Assembly: GCF_030766725.1 (NCBI RefSeq)
Contig: NZ_JARQWR010000005.1
Span: 248,001 to 312,000 of the forward strand
From: Flavobacterium aerium
GTDB lineage: Bacteria > Bacteroidota > Bacteroidia > Flavobacteriales > Flavobacteriaceae
DNA: 64,000 nucleotides
Reading direction: 5' to 3'
The notes beneath the pieces were generated by a model, which saw only the letters and a program-made list of their open reading frames with translations, ran no database searches and had not been told where the DNA came from. Positions 46,213-55,664 of this stretch are shown here, one piece after another. Position 1 is the stretch's first letter. Each line of letters starts with the position of its first letter. The translations under genes were made by a program, and so were the position numbers.

Positions 46213-46269
46213 TTTGACATCTTTGTCAAAACCAATTATTAAATACTTTTGTCTAACAAAAATGTCAAA
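46213..46269 (+). promoter_or_regulatory. Promoter and two TetR operators of the efflux operon
   Basis: A perfect operator TTTGACA-TCTT-TGTCAAA (46213-46230) overlaps the -33 TTTG (46222-46225) of a promoter with an 18-nt spacer and TACTTTTG (46244-46251). A second copy with the same 4-nt centre spacing, TCTAACA-AAAA-TGTCAAA (46252-46269; 5 of 7 left-arm bases match), covers the transcription-start region. The TetR start codon is at 46275, so the regulator likely represses its own operon by blocking both boxes. Confidence 0.72.
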
Positions 46270-46274
46270 CAATT

Positions 46275-46874
46275 ATGTCAAGTATAAAAAAAGATGAAGC
46301 TACAGAGGAGTTAATTAAAAATACTGCCAAAAGAATTTTCTTTGGAGAAGGTAGATTTAATGCAACGACACAAGAGATAGCTGATGCGGCAGGAGTTAAC
46401 CGAACACTAATTAATTACTATTTCAGATCAAGAAATGCCTTATTTGAAATTGTATTCAAAGACGCGCAGGATAGAGAACAGGAACGTACCGAGTCGATTA
46501 TTTTCTCGGAGCTGCCTTTTAAAATGAAAATCGAGGAATTTATTGATGATTCATTTACTATGGGGACAGAATATCCTTATATGGAAATCTATTTGGTTAC
46601 CCAATTGAACCAAGGATGCTATTTCAAAGATGAAGAACACATGGATCGAATTCTAAATCAATTCTATAAAGAGTTGGAAGTAGAGATGGATAAAGGAACG
46701 ATTACTAAAATGGATCCAATTCAATTTATCTTAAATCTAATTTCATTAATCTCTTTTCCAACTTCCATGCGTCCATTGTTTCAAAAAACAATGCGTATTA
46801 CGGATGAAGCTTACAACCAGATACTTAGTGATAGAAAACAAATTATATTAGATCTTTTATTCAAAAATGTATAA
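46275..46874 (+). CDS. TetR/AcrR family transcriptional regulator
   Basis: 199 residues. The N-terminal helix-turn-helix covers about 8-55, with the pattern AKRIFFGEGRFNATTQEIADAAG split by a turn and followed by VNRTLINYYFRSRNALFEIV, as in AcrR-type repressors. The C-terminal region is a helical ligand-binding and dimerisation domain; the ligand is unknown. It leads a four-gene transcript with an outer-membrane factor, an adaptor and an RND pump, with a 29-nt gap to the next gene. Operators are seen directly upstream. Confidence 0.92.
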   Translation: MSSIKKDEATEELIKNTAKRIFFGEGRFNATTQEIADAAGVNRTLINYYFRSRNALFEIVFKDAQDREQERTESIIFSELPFKMKIEEFIDDSFTMGTEYPYMEIYLVTQLNQGCYFKDEEHMDRILNQFYKELEVEMDKGTITKMDPIQFILNLISLISFPTSMRPLFQKTMRITDEAYNQILSDRKQIILDLLFKNV

Positions 46875-46903
46875 CCCTCAACCCAATAATAAATAAGTAT
46901 AAA

Positions 46904-48271
46904 ATGAAGATTATTAATAACTTAATAATAGTTAAAGTGATTGCAATACATTGTGTTGTAGTCCTCTTTTCTTCAGGAAGTCTTCAAGCTCAGAATAATC
47001 CTTTGACCTTAAAAGATGCCTTAAACTACGCTTTGAAAAATAAAGCGGATGCCAAAAAGGCCTACCTTCAAGTAGAAAATAGTCAGTATCAGATTCAGGA
47101 AGTTCGAGCACGTGCTTTACCTCAAATTGCCTTAACGGGATCGTTAGTCAATAATGTGGTACTCCAACAAAGTGCTTTACCTGGGGAATTCTTTGGACAG
47201 CCCGGTACAACGATTCTGGTTCCTTTTGGTCAAAAGTGGAATGCCAATGGTGGTGTTACCTTATCCCAAAATCTTTTTGATCAATCCATTTTTACGGGAT
47301 TAAAAGCTGCAAAAACAACACGTGAATACTATCAGGTGAATTCGCAATTGACCGAAGAACAGGTGATTGAACGTGTAGCGAATAACTATTACAATGTTTT
47401 CGTGCAACGCCAAAAATTAGCTGTAGTAGACAGTAATTATGTCAATACAACAAAAGTAAAAGACATTATAAAAGGACAATATGCAAACGGTTTGGCAAAG
47501 AAAATTGATTTGGACCGTATTATGGTGAAATTATACAATATTGATACACAACGTCAACAATTGATTAATGCCGTGCAATTACAGGAAAATTCTTTGAAAT
47601 TCTATATGGGTATGCCGATTGAAACAAAGATTGAAATTCCACAAACAGCTTTTGAAGTATCTCCACATTTATTGGGTGAATCACCAGATGTGACGCAACG
47701 TACAGAGTATCAATTGTTGAAAAAACAAGAACAATTACTGACATACCAAAAGAAAGCGGTAGAGGCGGGGTATTATCCAACCTTATCATTATCGGCTAAC
47801 TATAACTATCAAGGATTAGGCGATAAGTTTCCTTTGGGCGGAAGTTCTGCACAAGGAGTAAACTGGTCTGATTTTGCTTCTGTAGGATTGAATCTACATG
47901 TACCAATATTCACTGGTTTTGGAACTCGTGCTAAAGTGAGACAAGCCGATGTTGATCTGCGAAAATTAGAAGCAGATATGGAAGATGTAAAATTATCATT
48001 GGATTTAGATTTCGAGAATGCTAAAACACAAATTAATAATAGTGTGATTACCATTGGGAACCAAAAAGAGAATGTAAAATTGGCTCAGGAAGTATTAGAC
48101 AATACCAAAAATAATTATTACAACGGATTAGCTTCTTTAACAGATTTACTGGATGCTGAAAATTCATTGGTAGAAGCACAAAACAATTACACATCAGCAT
48201 TATTAGATTATAGACTGGCAGAAATCCTTTTGATTAAATCACAAGGAGCATTAAAAACACTTTTAAATTAA
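46904..48271 (+). CDS. TolC-family outer-membrane efflux protein
   Basis: 455 residues with a signal peptide (about 1-32, ending SLQAQ). Two duplicated helical-hairpin halves are visible (first with LKDALNYALKNKADAKKA, second with VKLAQEVLDNTKNNYYNG), the hallmark of TolC/OEP trimers. It forms the outer-membrane exit duct of the RND system. It precedes the adaptor gene by 9 nt. Confidence 0.92.
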   Translation: MKIINNLIIVKVIAIHCVVVLFSSGSLQAQNNPLTLKDALNYALKNKADAKKAYLQVENSQYQIQEVRARALPQIALTGSLVNNVVLQQSALPGEFFGQPGTTILVPFGQKWNANGGVTLSQNLFDQSIFTGLKAAKTTREYYQVNSQLTEEQVIERVANNYYNVFVQRQKLAVVDSNYVNTTKVKDIIKGQYANGLAKKIDLDRIMVKLYNIDTQRQQLINAVQLQENSLKFYMGMPIETKIEIPQTAFEVSPHLLGESPDVTQRTEYQLLKKQEQLLTYQKKAVEAGYYPTLSLSANYNYQGLGDKFPLGGSSAQGVNWSDFASVGLNLHVPIFTGFGTRAKVRQADVDLRKLEADMEDVKLSLDLDFENAKTQINNSVITIGNQKENVKLAQEVLDNTKNNYYNGLASLTDLLDAENSLVEAQNNYTSALLDYRLAEILLIKSQGALKTLLN

Positions 48272-48280
48272 CCCTCCAAA

Positions 48281-49342
48281 ATGAAAAAAATAGTATATAT
48301 AGTAATCGGTATTGCTTGTGTAGCTTTAATCGGATTTGTTTTAACAAACAATAAAAAGAAGAACGAGGCAGAAACTGAAATTGTATCACAAAAAAACACA
48401 TCGGTTGCTGTTCGAACAGATAAGGTAAAGATTGAAGTGGTAGCCTTGGATTTTGTAGCCAATGGAAATTTTGCTCCATTCCAAGAATTAAGCTTTTCGG
48501 CAGAGAATTCTGGAAGAGTAACAAAAGTGTTAGTAGATGTAGGAAGCCCAGTACGTATTGGACAAACTTTGGCCATTATAAAAGGAGATCAGCTTTCTGT
48601 TGAAGTACAAAATGCAAAAGCGACGTATCAAAATGCTTTGACTGATAGTCAACGTTACGAAAATGCTTTTAAAACAGGTGGTGTAACGCAACAACAATTG
48701 GATCAGGCAAAATTAGCTTTAGTAAATGCTAAAGCAAGATTACAACAAGCGAACATCAGTTTTGGTGATGCTACCATAAAATCATCAATCAATGGTATTG
48801 TAAACAAGCGTAACATAGAGCCAGGATCTGTAGTTTCACCGGGAACCGTATTATTTGATTTAGTGAATGTATCAAAACTGAAATTGAAAGTTACAGTAGA
48901 TGAAAATCAGATTGCGAACTTAAAATTAGGTCAAGTTGTAGATGTTAAAGCCAGTGTATATCCGGATAAAGATTTTTCTGGAAAGGTAACTTTCATTGCA
49001 CCAAAAGCAGATGAGTCTTTGAAATTCCCAATTGAAATTGAGATTATAAACAATGCCAATAATGATTTGAAAGCTGGAATGTACGGAACGGCTATATTTA
49101 AAGCGGATGAAAACAAACAAAAAGCGATTATGACAGTTCCAAGAAATGCTTTCGTAGGCAGTGTAAACAGTAATCAGATTTTTGTAGTACGTGAGGATAC
49201 AGCACATTTAACAAAAGTAGTTTCAGGACGTATTTTTGGAGATAAAGTAGAGATATTGGATGGCTTGAAAGATGGTGAAGTGGTTGTAACAAGCGGTCAG
49301 ATTAACCTAGTAGACGGTACTAAAGTAAATTCTATAAAATAG
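48281..49342 (+). CDS. RND efflux periplasmic adaptor (membrane fusion protein)
   Basis: 353 residues with an N-terminal membrane anchor (about 4-22). The lipoyl-like half-motifs are FSAENSGRVTKVLVDVGSPV and INGIVNKRNIEPGSVVSPG, and a helical hairpin lies between them (residues about 100-155, rich in K/A/Q). The beta-barrel domain follows. It bridges the pump and the outer-membrane factor. There is no lipobox Cys, so it is anchored by the helix. A hairpin lies in the 77-nt gap before the pump gene. Confidence 0.92.
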   Translation: MKKIVYIVIGIACVALIGFVLTNNKKKNEAETEIVSQKNTSVAVRTDKVKIEVVALDFVANGNFAPFQELSFSAENSGRVTKVLVDVGSPVRIGQTLAIIKGDQLSVEVQNAKATYQNALTDSQRYENAFKTGGVTQQQLDQAKLALVNAKARLQQANISFGDATIKSSINGIVNKRNIEPGSVVSPGTVLFDLVNVSKLKLKVTVDENQIANLKLGQVVDVKASVYPDKDFSGKVTFIAPKADESLKFPIEIEIINNANNDLKAGMYGTAIFKADENKQKAIMTVPRNAFVGSVNSNQIFVVREDTAHLTKVVSGRIFGDKVEILDGLKDGEVVVTSGQINLVDGTKVNSIK

Positions 49343-49353
49343 TTGGTGACTAG

Positions 49354-49392
49354 AGAACCGGAAATGCCTTATAGGAGGTCAAATCCGGTTCT
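49354..49392 (+). promoter_or_regulatory. Hairpin in the adaptor-pump intergenic gap
   Basis: A 9-bp perfect stem AGAACCGGA (49354-49362) / TCCGGTTCT (49384-49392) with a 21-nt loop containing an AGGAGGT run. There is no T tract, so it is probably not a simple terminator; it may protect the upstream mRNA end or set pump expression relative to the adaptor. Confidence 0.5.
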
Positions 49393-49419
49393 AAATCAAC
49401 ATTAAACTAAAAATATTAA

Positions 49420-52400
49420 ATGAAAATAGCAGAAATATCCATTAAACGACCAACCTTAGTGATTGTGTTGTTTATTATTCTGACACTGGGAGGATTGTTC
49501 AGTTACAATCAACTGAGTTATGAATTAATTCCGAAGTTTGAAATTAACGTGGTAACAATTTCTACAGTATATCCAGGAGCATCTCCGGGAGAGGTAGAGA
49601 ATACGGTTACAAAGAAAGTGGAGGATGCCGTTTCTTCTTTGGAGAATGTAAAAAAAGTAGAATCCAAATCGTATGAGAGTTTATCGGTTGTAATGGTGAC
49701 GTTAGAACCAGAAGCTGATGCCGATTATTCTTTGAATGATGCGCAACGTAAAATCAATGCCATTGAAAAGGATTTACCAGACGATGTAGATCCACCTTCT
49801 TTGAGTAAATTCTCTTTGAGTGATTTACCCGTAATGACTATTGGAGCTACGGCGAAGATGGATGATGTTGCTTTCTATGACCTATTGGACAAAAAAATCC
49901 AACCCATACTTTCCCGTGTAAAAGGAGTTGCTCAGGTAAACTTAGTAGGGGGTGAGGAACGTGAGATTCAGGTAAGTTTAGATCAGGAGAAATTAAAAGG
50001 ATACGGATTATCTGTACCACAGGTACAACAAATGATTTTGACTTCTAACTTGGATTTCCCAACGGGGAATATCCAAACAAGAGAAAAATCGATGTTGGTT
50101 CGTTTATCCGGTAAATATAAAAATGTTGAAGAGTTGCGTAATTTGGTAATCTCTTCAAAAAATGGAATTCAAATCCGTTTGGGTGAAATTGCCGATGTTC
50201 AGGATGCACAAAAAGAGGTAAAGAAAATTGCCCGTGTGAATCAGAAAAGTGCGATTGTATTGCAGGTGATTAAACAAACGGATGCAAATGCTGTAGCGGT
50301 GAGTGAAGAAATTTATGCAGCCGTAGCAAAAATTGAAAAAGATTATGCCGCTAATACTGTAAAATTACAGATTGCAAATGATAGTAGTGAATTTACATTA
50401 GCAGCAGCAGATTCTGTAATTCATGATTTATTCATTGCGGTATTTCTGGTAGCTTTTGTAATGTTATTCTTCTTGCACAGTATTCGTAATGCATTTATTG
50501 TAATGGTATCGATTCCAGCATCATTAATTGCCACATTCATTGGAATGTATCTGATGGGATATACTTTAAACTTAATGAGTTTGCTAGGACTTTCATTAGT
50601 AGTAGGAATCTTGGTGGATGATGCGATTGTGGTTTTGGAGAACATCTACCGTCATATGGAGATGGGGAAAAACAAAGTGCGTGCTGCATTTGATGGTACG
50701 GCGGAAATTGGATTTACTGTAACAGCGATTACCTTAGTAATTGTGGTAGTATTCCTTCCTATTGCAATGAGTACAGGATTAGTTGCCAATATTATCTCAC
50801 AATTCTGTGTCACAGTAATTATAGCTACTTTATTATCCTTATTGTCTTCTTTTACGATTGTACCTTGGCTTTCATCCCGTTATGGAAAACTAGAGCATAT
50901 TACAGGGAAAAGCATATTTGGAAGAATGATTTTAGCTTTCGAAAGAGGATTGGATGTTTTCACACACAAAGTAACAGACATTTTAAAATGGTCTTTGAAA
51001 TACAAAAAATCAACGTTATTAATTGTTGTAATTCTATTCTTTAGTTCGATATCCTTAGTAGGAGCAGGATTCATTGGAGGGGAGTTCTTCCCGAAAATTG
51101 ATAGAGGGCAATTCTTAGTTCAAATGGAATTACCAAAAGATGCTTCTATTGAACAATCAAATCTTGTAGCACAGAAAGCAGAAGATTATTTGAGAGATAA
51201 GAAAGAAATTGAAGAGATTGTTACAACAGTAGGACAAACGAGTGAAGGAATGGGAGCTACACAATCTACAGCTTACAAAGCGGAAATTGACGTGAAGCTG
51301 ATTGATAAATCCTTACGTGAAGATGGAACTTATATTTATGCTGCCAAAATGAAGCGTGAGCTGGAAAAAATATTGGTTGGTGTAAAAGTAAAAACGGTTC
51401 CGGTAAGTATTATGGGTGGAGCAGATGATGCGCCAATTGCTTTAACCGTTACAGGACCAAGTTTAGAGGGTGCAATGCAGTTTGCAAACCAAGCAGCAGC
51501 AGAATTAGCTAAAATTAGTGGAGCAACGGAGATCAAATTAACATCTGAATCAGGAAGTCCTGAGGTGACTGTGCAAGTAGACCGTGATAAAATGTCGGCT
51601 TTAGGATTGAATCTGCAAACCGTAGGTTTAACCATGCAAACCGCATTTAATGGTAATACAGATGGTAAATTCAGAGCAGGAGAATATGAGTATGACATTA
51701 ATATTCGTTTTAATGAATACGACCGTTCGAATGTGAATGATGTAAGTGATTTAGTATTCATTAATGATATGGGACAACAAATCAAGTTATCACAGTTTGC
51801 AACAATTAAAGAAAGTTCAGGACCAAGTTTATTAGAACGTCGTGATAAGAGTGCTTCGGTAACTGTACAAGCACAAACGATTGGTAGGCCTTCTGGAGAT
51901 GTAGCGAACGAATGGGAAGCTGTTTTCTCTAAAATGAAAAGACCAACCGGAGTGGCTTATGTTTGGGGTGGAGATATGGAAAATCAAGCAGAAGGGTTTG
52001 GTACTTTAGGAATCGCTTTATTGGCCGCAATTATATTAGTATACTTGGTTATGGTGGCTTTATACAACAGTTTTGTGTATCCATTTGTCGTATTGTTCTC
52101 TATTCCATTATCATTCATTGGAGCTTTACTAGCGTTAGCGTTGACAAACAACTCTTTGAATATCTTTACAATCCTCGGGGTGATTATGTTAATTGGATTG
52201 GTATGTAAGAATGCAATCTTACTGGTCGATTTTGCGAACCATCGTAAGGCCGAAGGAGAAAGCACTTACAATGCCTTAATTCAAGCCAACCATGCCCGTT
52301 TACGTCCTATCTTGATGACCACGATTGCGATGGTATTCGGTATGGTGCCGATTGCATTGGCTTCTGGAGCTGCTGCAGAGATGAATAATGGATTGGCTTG

Positions 52401-52596
52401 GGTAATTATTGGAGGATTGATTAGTTCATTATTCCTAACCTTAATTATTGTACCAGTAGTATACGCTATTTTTGATAGTTTAATTGCCCGTTTCAATAAA
52501 AACAAAAATGAAAAATCGGTTGAAGAGTTAATGGTTGAAGAATATGATCATCAAGAATTAAGTGATGATGGATTTACACCGAAACACATCGATTAA
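49420..52596 (+). CDS. RND-type multidrug efflux transporter (AcrB/HAE1 family)
   Basis: 1058 residues, the expected size for the inner-membrane proton-driven pump. Twelve membrane helices are arranged in two halves, with TM1 at the N terminus (about 10-28) and two large periplasmic loops. The central helix motif GILVDDAIVVLENIYRHMEMG carries the paired Asp residues of proton relay, and matching IGLVCKNAILLVDFANHR lies in the second half. It is the last gene of the operon. Substrates cannot be predicted from sequence. Confidence 0.95.
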   Translation: MKIAEISIKRPTLVIVLFIILTLGGLFSYNQLSYELIPKFEINVVTISTVYPGASPGEVENTVTKKVEDAVSSLENVKKVESKSYESLSVVMVTLEPEADADYSLNDAQRKINAIEKDLPDDVDPPSLSKFSLSDLPVMTIGATAKMDDVAFYDLLDKKIQPILSRVKGVAQVNLVGGEEREIQVSLDQEKLKGYGLSVPQVQQMILTSNLDFPTGNIQTREKSMLVRLSGKYKNVEELRNLVISSKNGIQIRLGEIADVQDAQKEVKKIARVNQKSAIVLQVIKQTDANAVAVSEEIYAAVAKIEKDYAANTVKLQIANDSSEFTLAAADSVIHDLFIAVFLVAFVMLFFLHSIRNAFIVMVSIPASLIATFIGMYLMGYTLNLMSLLGLSLVVGILVDDAIVVLENIYRHMEMGKNKVRAAFDGTAEIGFTVTAITLVIVVVFLPIAMSTGLVANIISQFCVTVIIATLLSLLSSFTIVPWLSSRYGKLEHITGKSIFGRMILAFERGLDVFTHKVTDILKWSLKYKKSTLLIVVILFFSSISLVGAGFIGGEFFPKIDRGQFLVQMELPKDASIEQSNLVAQKAEDYLRDKKEIEEIVTTVGQTSEGMGATQSTAYKAEIDVKLIDKSLREDGTYIYAAKMKRELEKILVGVKVKTVPVSIMGGADDAPIALTVTGPSLEGAMQFANQAAAELAKISGATEIKLTSESGSPEVTVQVDRDKMSALGLNLQTVGLTMQTAFNGNTDGKFRAGEYEYDINIRFNEYDRSNVNDVSDLVFINDMGQQIKLSQFATIKESSGPSLLERRDKSASVTVQAQTIGRPSGDVANEWEAVFSKMKRPTGVAYVWGGDMENQAEGFGTLGIALLAAIILVYLVMVALYNSFVYPFVVLFSIPLSFIGALLALALTNNSLNIFTILGVIMLIGLVCKNAILLVDFANHRKAEGESTYNALIQANHARLRPILMTTIAMVFGMVPIALASGAAAEMNNGLAWVIIGGLISSLFLTLIIVPVVYAIFDSLIARFNKNKNEKSVEELMVEEYDHQELSDDGFTPKHID

Positions 52597-52618
52597 TATT
52601 CTATTTTATTCAAAATAT

Positions 52619-52653
52619 AAAACCTGCTCTTATCATTGGAGCAGGTTTTTTTT
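52619..52653 (+). terminator. Efflux operon terminator
   Basis: An 11-bp stem AAAACCTGCTC / GAGCAGGTTTT with a 9-nt loop and eight T, just after the RND stop. Confidence 0.9.
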
Positions 52654-52762
52654 ATGAGAACTATTTTAGGGTTTTATTATGAGGTTAGGAGAAACCTACA
52701 TAGCAAATGATATTTTTTATACCTTTGGTTAGTATTGATAACACTACAAAAAGAATCAAAAA

Positions 52763-53344
52763 ATGCTGAATTTAAAACTGCCTACCGATCCAAGATGGGT
52801 AAATATTGTAGAAAAGAATATTGAAGAAATTCTAACGGATCATGCTTGGTGTGAGCAAAAGGCTGCGACCAATGCCATTACTATTATTACCAATAATTCA
52901 GAACATCAGGATTTGGTAACCGATTTGTTGGCTTTGGCAAAGGAAGAAATTGATCATTTTGAGCAAGTACACAATATCATCAAACAGCGTGGATTACAAC
53001 TAGGACGAGAGCGCAGAGATGAATATGTAAACGATTTATTCCAGTTCATGAAGAAGGATGGGAGCAGAGTAACCGCTTTGGTTGAGCGTTTGTTGTTTTC
53101 GGCAATGATTGAGGCGAGAAGTTGTGAGCGTTTTAAAGTATTATCAGAGAATATTCAAGATGAAGAGTTGGCCAAATTCTACCGTGATTTAATGGAGAGT
53201 GAAGCGGGACATTACACCACGTTTATTGGATATGCCCGTAAGTATGGTGTAGGAATCGATGTAAACGAACGTTGGAAAGAATGGTTGGAGTATGAGGCTT
53301 CTGTCATTGCAAAATATGGAAAAGGTGAAACCATTCATGGTTAA
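52763..53344 (+). CDS. miaE: tRNA-(ms2io6A)-hydroxylase
   Basis: A non-haem diiron hydroxylase that adds a hydroxyl to the isopentenyl group of ms2i6A37 in tRNA, 193 residues. Diiron ligand segments are LAKEEIDHFEQVH and EARSCERFKVL, with a second-half ESEAGHYTTF. The four-helix ferritin-like fold and MiaE pattern are clear. The gene has its own short transcript with terminators both sides. It complements miaA at 4.5 kb, and MiaB must be elsewhere. Confidence 0.93.
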   Translation: MLNLKLPTDPRWVNIVEKNIEEILTDHAWCEQKAATNAITIITNNSEHQDLVTDLLALAKEEIDHFEQVHNIIKQRGLQLGRERRDEYVNDLFQFMKKDGSRVTALVERLLFSAMIEARSCERFKVLSENIQDEELAKFYRDLMESEAGHYTTFIGYARKYGVGIDVNERWKEWLEYEASVIAKYGKGETIHG

Positions 53345-53361
53345 TGAAAATATAAATACTA

Positions 53362-53400
53362 AACAAAGGCTCCGAGATTATCGGAGCCTTTGTTGTTTTT
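53362..53400. terminator. miaE terminator
   Basis: A 14-bp stem AACAAAGGCTCCGA / TCGGAGCCTTTGTT with a 5-nt loop followed by a T-rich run. On the minus strand it may also end the DUF7832-like gene. Confidence 0.85.
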
Positions 53401-53423
53401 GATGAGGTAGTAGAGTTGGTTTT

Positions 53424-53858
53424 CTAGGATAACTTATTCTTTTTCCAATGTAGGAAATCACGTGTGATGATGGTAGCCATTAAGCCATAGTTTTTCCAAT
53501 TATCCTCCACATGATAGAGTGATTCATATTGGCTGAAAATATCAGCATAATCATCAATATATTTTCCATAGCCACTTTGATCTGCATAATAAAATGTGGC
53601 AAACTTATTTCCCATTTCATTTAAGTCTTCAGACGAAAATTTACTCTCACATTGTCGGATTAAAAAATCTCTTCCAGTAATGATTTTGCTTTTCACCTTA
53701 TTCACGGCTTCTTTGGAATTTTCTAAATGCATTTCATTAAGTAAATCATTATTGATTATCCAAGCCAGAAATATCCCAATGTGCGTGCCTCCATTGGCAA
53801 AGGATAAATTTTTCGGGAATTTATTTCCAGTATGCCTATCGATTTTATCGTATGTCAT
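53424..53858 (-). CDS. DUF7832-like protein, probable immunity protein
   Basis: 144 residues, cytoplasmic. The N-terminal block contains GNKFPKNLSFANGGTHIGIF, an Ala/Trp pair (FLAWIINN) and a helical rest ending in FLHWKKNKLS. I recall the NGGTHIG pattern from a family (DUF7832) seen among toxin-immunity clusters. It opens the immunity array of this region but no cognate toxin gene adjoins it. Assignment is from pattern memory and not proven. Confidence 0.6.
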   Translation of the reverse strand: MTYDKIDRHTGNKFPKNLSFANGGTHIGIFLAWIINNDLLNEMHLENSKEAVNKVKSKIITGRDFLIRQCESKFSSEDLNEMGNKFATFYYADQSGYGKYIDDYADIFSQYESLYHVEDNWKNYGLMATIITRDFLHWKKNKLS

Positions 53859-54008
53859 ATTTTTTTCTGTTTAATAAAGAAAAGTATTCTCATAGAGTAC
53901 CCTAAAAATACTTTTCAATCCTAAATATACTCAAATCAGAGGATTATGCAAGTAGATAGTGGTGATTTATTTTACAGAATTTGGCTTTCGTTGTCAATGA
54001 ATATATTA

Positions 54009-54460
54009 TTAGAGTTTATATGTTCCACTACCATCAAATTCATTATCAGGATTTAAATATGATAATACTAGAGCGGTATCTTTATAATCAAATAAAGAGG
54101 TAATTTTTTTCCAGTAATTATAGTTAATCAATTCATCTTCTGAGTCAACTAATTTTTCATAACTATAATTCTTTAAGAACTCAATTAATATGTCTTCAGA
54201 AATAAAAATGATTAATCCTGTATCAGAAGAAAAACAAGAGTGTTTATTAGAAATGACATCTGAGTCAGTAGTTTTTTTTATTTGGATAATGTCAAATCCA
54301 GTTCCAATTGCTTTATATAATGCAAAAGGAGTATCTATATAAGGAAATATATCAATGATTGTATTATTATTCGGTAATCCTTTTTTTAATTCATTTAAAT
54401 AAAGAGCATTTTATTAACGCTTAATTTTAATGATTCATAGTTTATAGAGATATTATTCAT
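54009..54460 (-). pseudogene. Frameshifted hypothetical (immunity-like) gene
   Basis: From an ATG at 54460 the frame reads MNNISINYESLKLSVNKM and soon stops, while a neighbouring frame is open from 54410 to a stop at 54009 and encodes a coherent protein of about 133 residues (start ALYLNELKKG, end FDGSGTYKL) with no start codon. Joining the two needs one missing base in the A run at about 54410-54413. The intact protein would be about 149 residues, soluble and acidic. It may be a real frameshift, a sequencing error or programmed slippage. The gene lies among immunity genes and no family is recognised. Confidence 0.65.
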
Positions 54461-54704
54461 TTACTAGATTATTTGGAATTGATTTTTTACTTGATTTAAA
54501 AAGTCAAAAACTGTATGTATTTGGTCTGTTGTAGCTCTTTTTCATTTTGTTTGTACTGGTAGTTATTTCATTATTGCGATGATGGTTTAGGTAACCTTTC
54601 TGTTAATGTTTTGGGGCATTGCATTCGGGTGGATTTCATAGCATAAATCTTCAGTTTTGAACTTAATCCCGTCTCACGCAAAACCCTTGTTGTAGGCATT
54701 ACTT
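54461..54704 (-). other. Intergenic stretch with a possible dispersed element
   Basis: No open reading frame. On the minus strand the sequence contains ATGCCTACAACAAGGGTTTT and, further on, ATGAAATCCACCCGAATGCA. This resembles intergenic filler I recall near accessory genes in flavobacteria. It could be a mobile-cassette boundary or old gene remnant. Weakly supported. Confidence 0.3.
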
Positions 54705-55472
54705 TTAATATTTATATGTTCTATAGTAGACTTCAGGGTATTTGTTATTCAATTTCTTTTTTTCAATCCAATTGCCATATTTGTCGAATTTGTATGAATA
54801 TTCTTTTTTATCATTGTTCCACAAATTAGTCGCTACAAACTCTTCTGTCTTTATATTTTTTAAACTATCTATAGTATACTTTTTATTAAAATATTCTTTT
54901 CTAAATGCAATTATGTTCCCATCTTTTTTTTTAAAATAAACTTCAAGTAGTCTGTTGTCGTTTATAATTATTGAGCCGTCTTTTTGTATGTTTTTCCATT
55001 CATTTGTTCTCACCATTTTTACTAAATTACCCTTGCTGTCATATTTTTTTAAATGTCCAATATAAACTGTATCAGATATTTTGCTCCTTAATCGATCTAA
55101 TAATTCGTTATCGATTTTGTTATTGAAGTAAATGTATTTTTGGACAAATTTATTTCCTATTTGGTCTTCACTTTCATTTATGAGTAATTCATTCTTTGCA
55201 AACTTAAAAATATGGCAATTTGCATCAATCTTTATAGAATCTTTATCGCTTGTCATTAAGAAGCAAGTTTCCAAAATTTCTTTGGGGTTATTTTTCAGCG
55301 TGTCTGCTTGAAAAACTAAAATTGGAATTTTATTATATGTTTTTTGAGTAATTAAGGAATCTAAAGAATTGTCAAATTTTTCTAGTTCAGTGTAAATTTC
55401 TGAATTATTGTTTTGACAGTTCATTAAGCAAATATTTAATAGAAGAAAAGGTAGAATTTTATTTATTTTCAT
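54705..55472 (-). CDS. Lipoprotein of unknown function, immunity-array member
   Basis: 255 residues with a lipobox ending NICLMNC (Cys19). The mature part is polar with several beta-rich blocks and ends in a YD/RHS-like turn pattern, SYKFDKYGNWIEKKKL. The DKYGNWIEKK block is common in exported Bacteroidota proteins and Rhs-associated genes. It sits between the frameshifted gene and the truncated MORN lipoprotein on the same strand. A periplasmic immunity role is possible but not shown. Confidence 0.6.
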   Translation of the reverse strand: MKINKILPFLLLNICLMNCQNNNSEIYTELEKFDNSLDSLITQKTYNKIPILVFQADTLKNNPKEILETCFLMTSDKDSIKIDANCHIFKFAKNELLINESEDQIGNKFVQKYIYFNNKIDNELLDRLRSKISDTVYIGHLKKYDSKGNLVKMVRTNEWKNIQKDGSIIINDNRLLEVYFKKKDGNIIAFRKEYFNKKYTIDSLKNIKTEEFVATNLWNNDKKEYSYKFDKYGNWIEKKKLNNKYPEVYYRTYKY

Positions 55473-55499
55473 TTTAATGGATATTTTGGATTGTATTGT

Positions 55500-55664
55500 C
55501 TACAACAATCCTTTTATATTTCTAATGACGTATTCGTTTGTACCTATTAATTTTCCTGAAGAGCTACATTCTTTAAAAGTACATACTTTTTCATTTTTAA
55601 AATAAAAAAACAAAACTATCAGACCAAGTAGTGCAGTAATTATTATTATATATATTTTTTTCAT
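55500..55664 (-). pseudogene. Truncated copy of the MORN-type lipoprotein
   Basis: 54 codons from the ATG at 55664. It parallels the first half-hundred residues of the intact lipoprotein at 56799-57566, sharing GKLIGTNEY, then diverges into RNIKGLL and stops. It lost the rest of the repeat domain, so it is a 5' fragment. Like the intact gene it directly follows a truncated IS1-like element, so the two units are duplicates. Confidence 0.75.

Noticed and set aside
51336..51785. 149-codon open frame antisense to the RND pump
   Set aside because: It lies fully inside a well-supported coding gene and its product shows no domain or signal; a shadow of codon bias.
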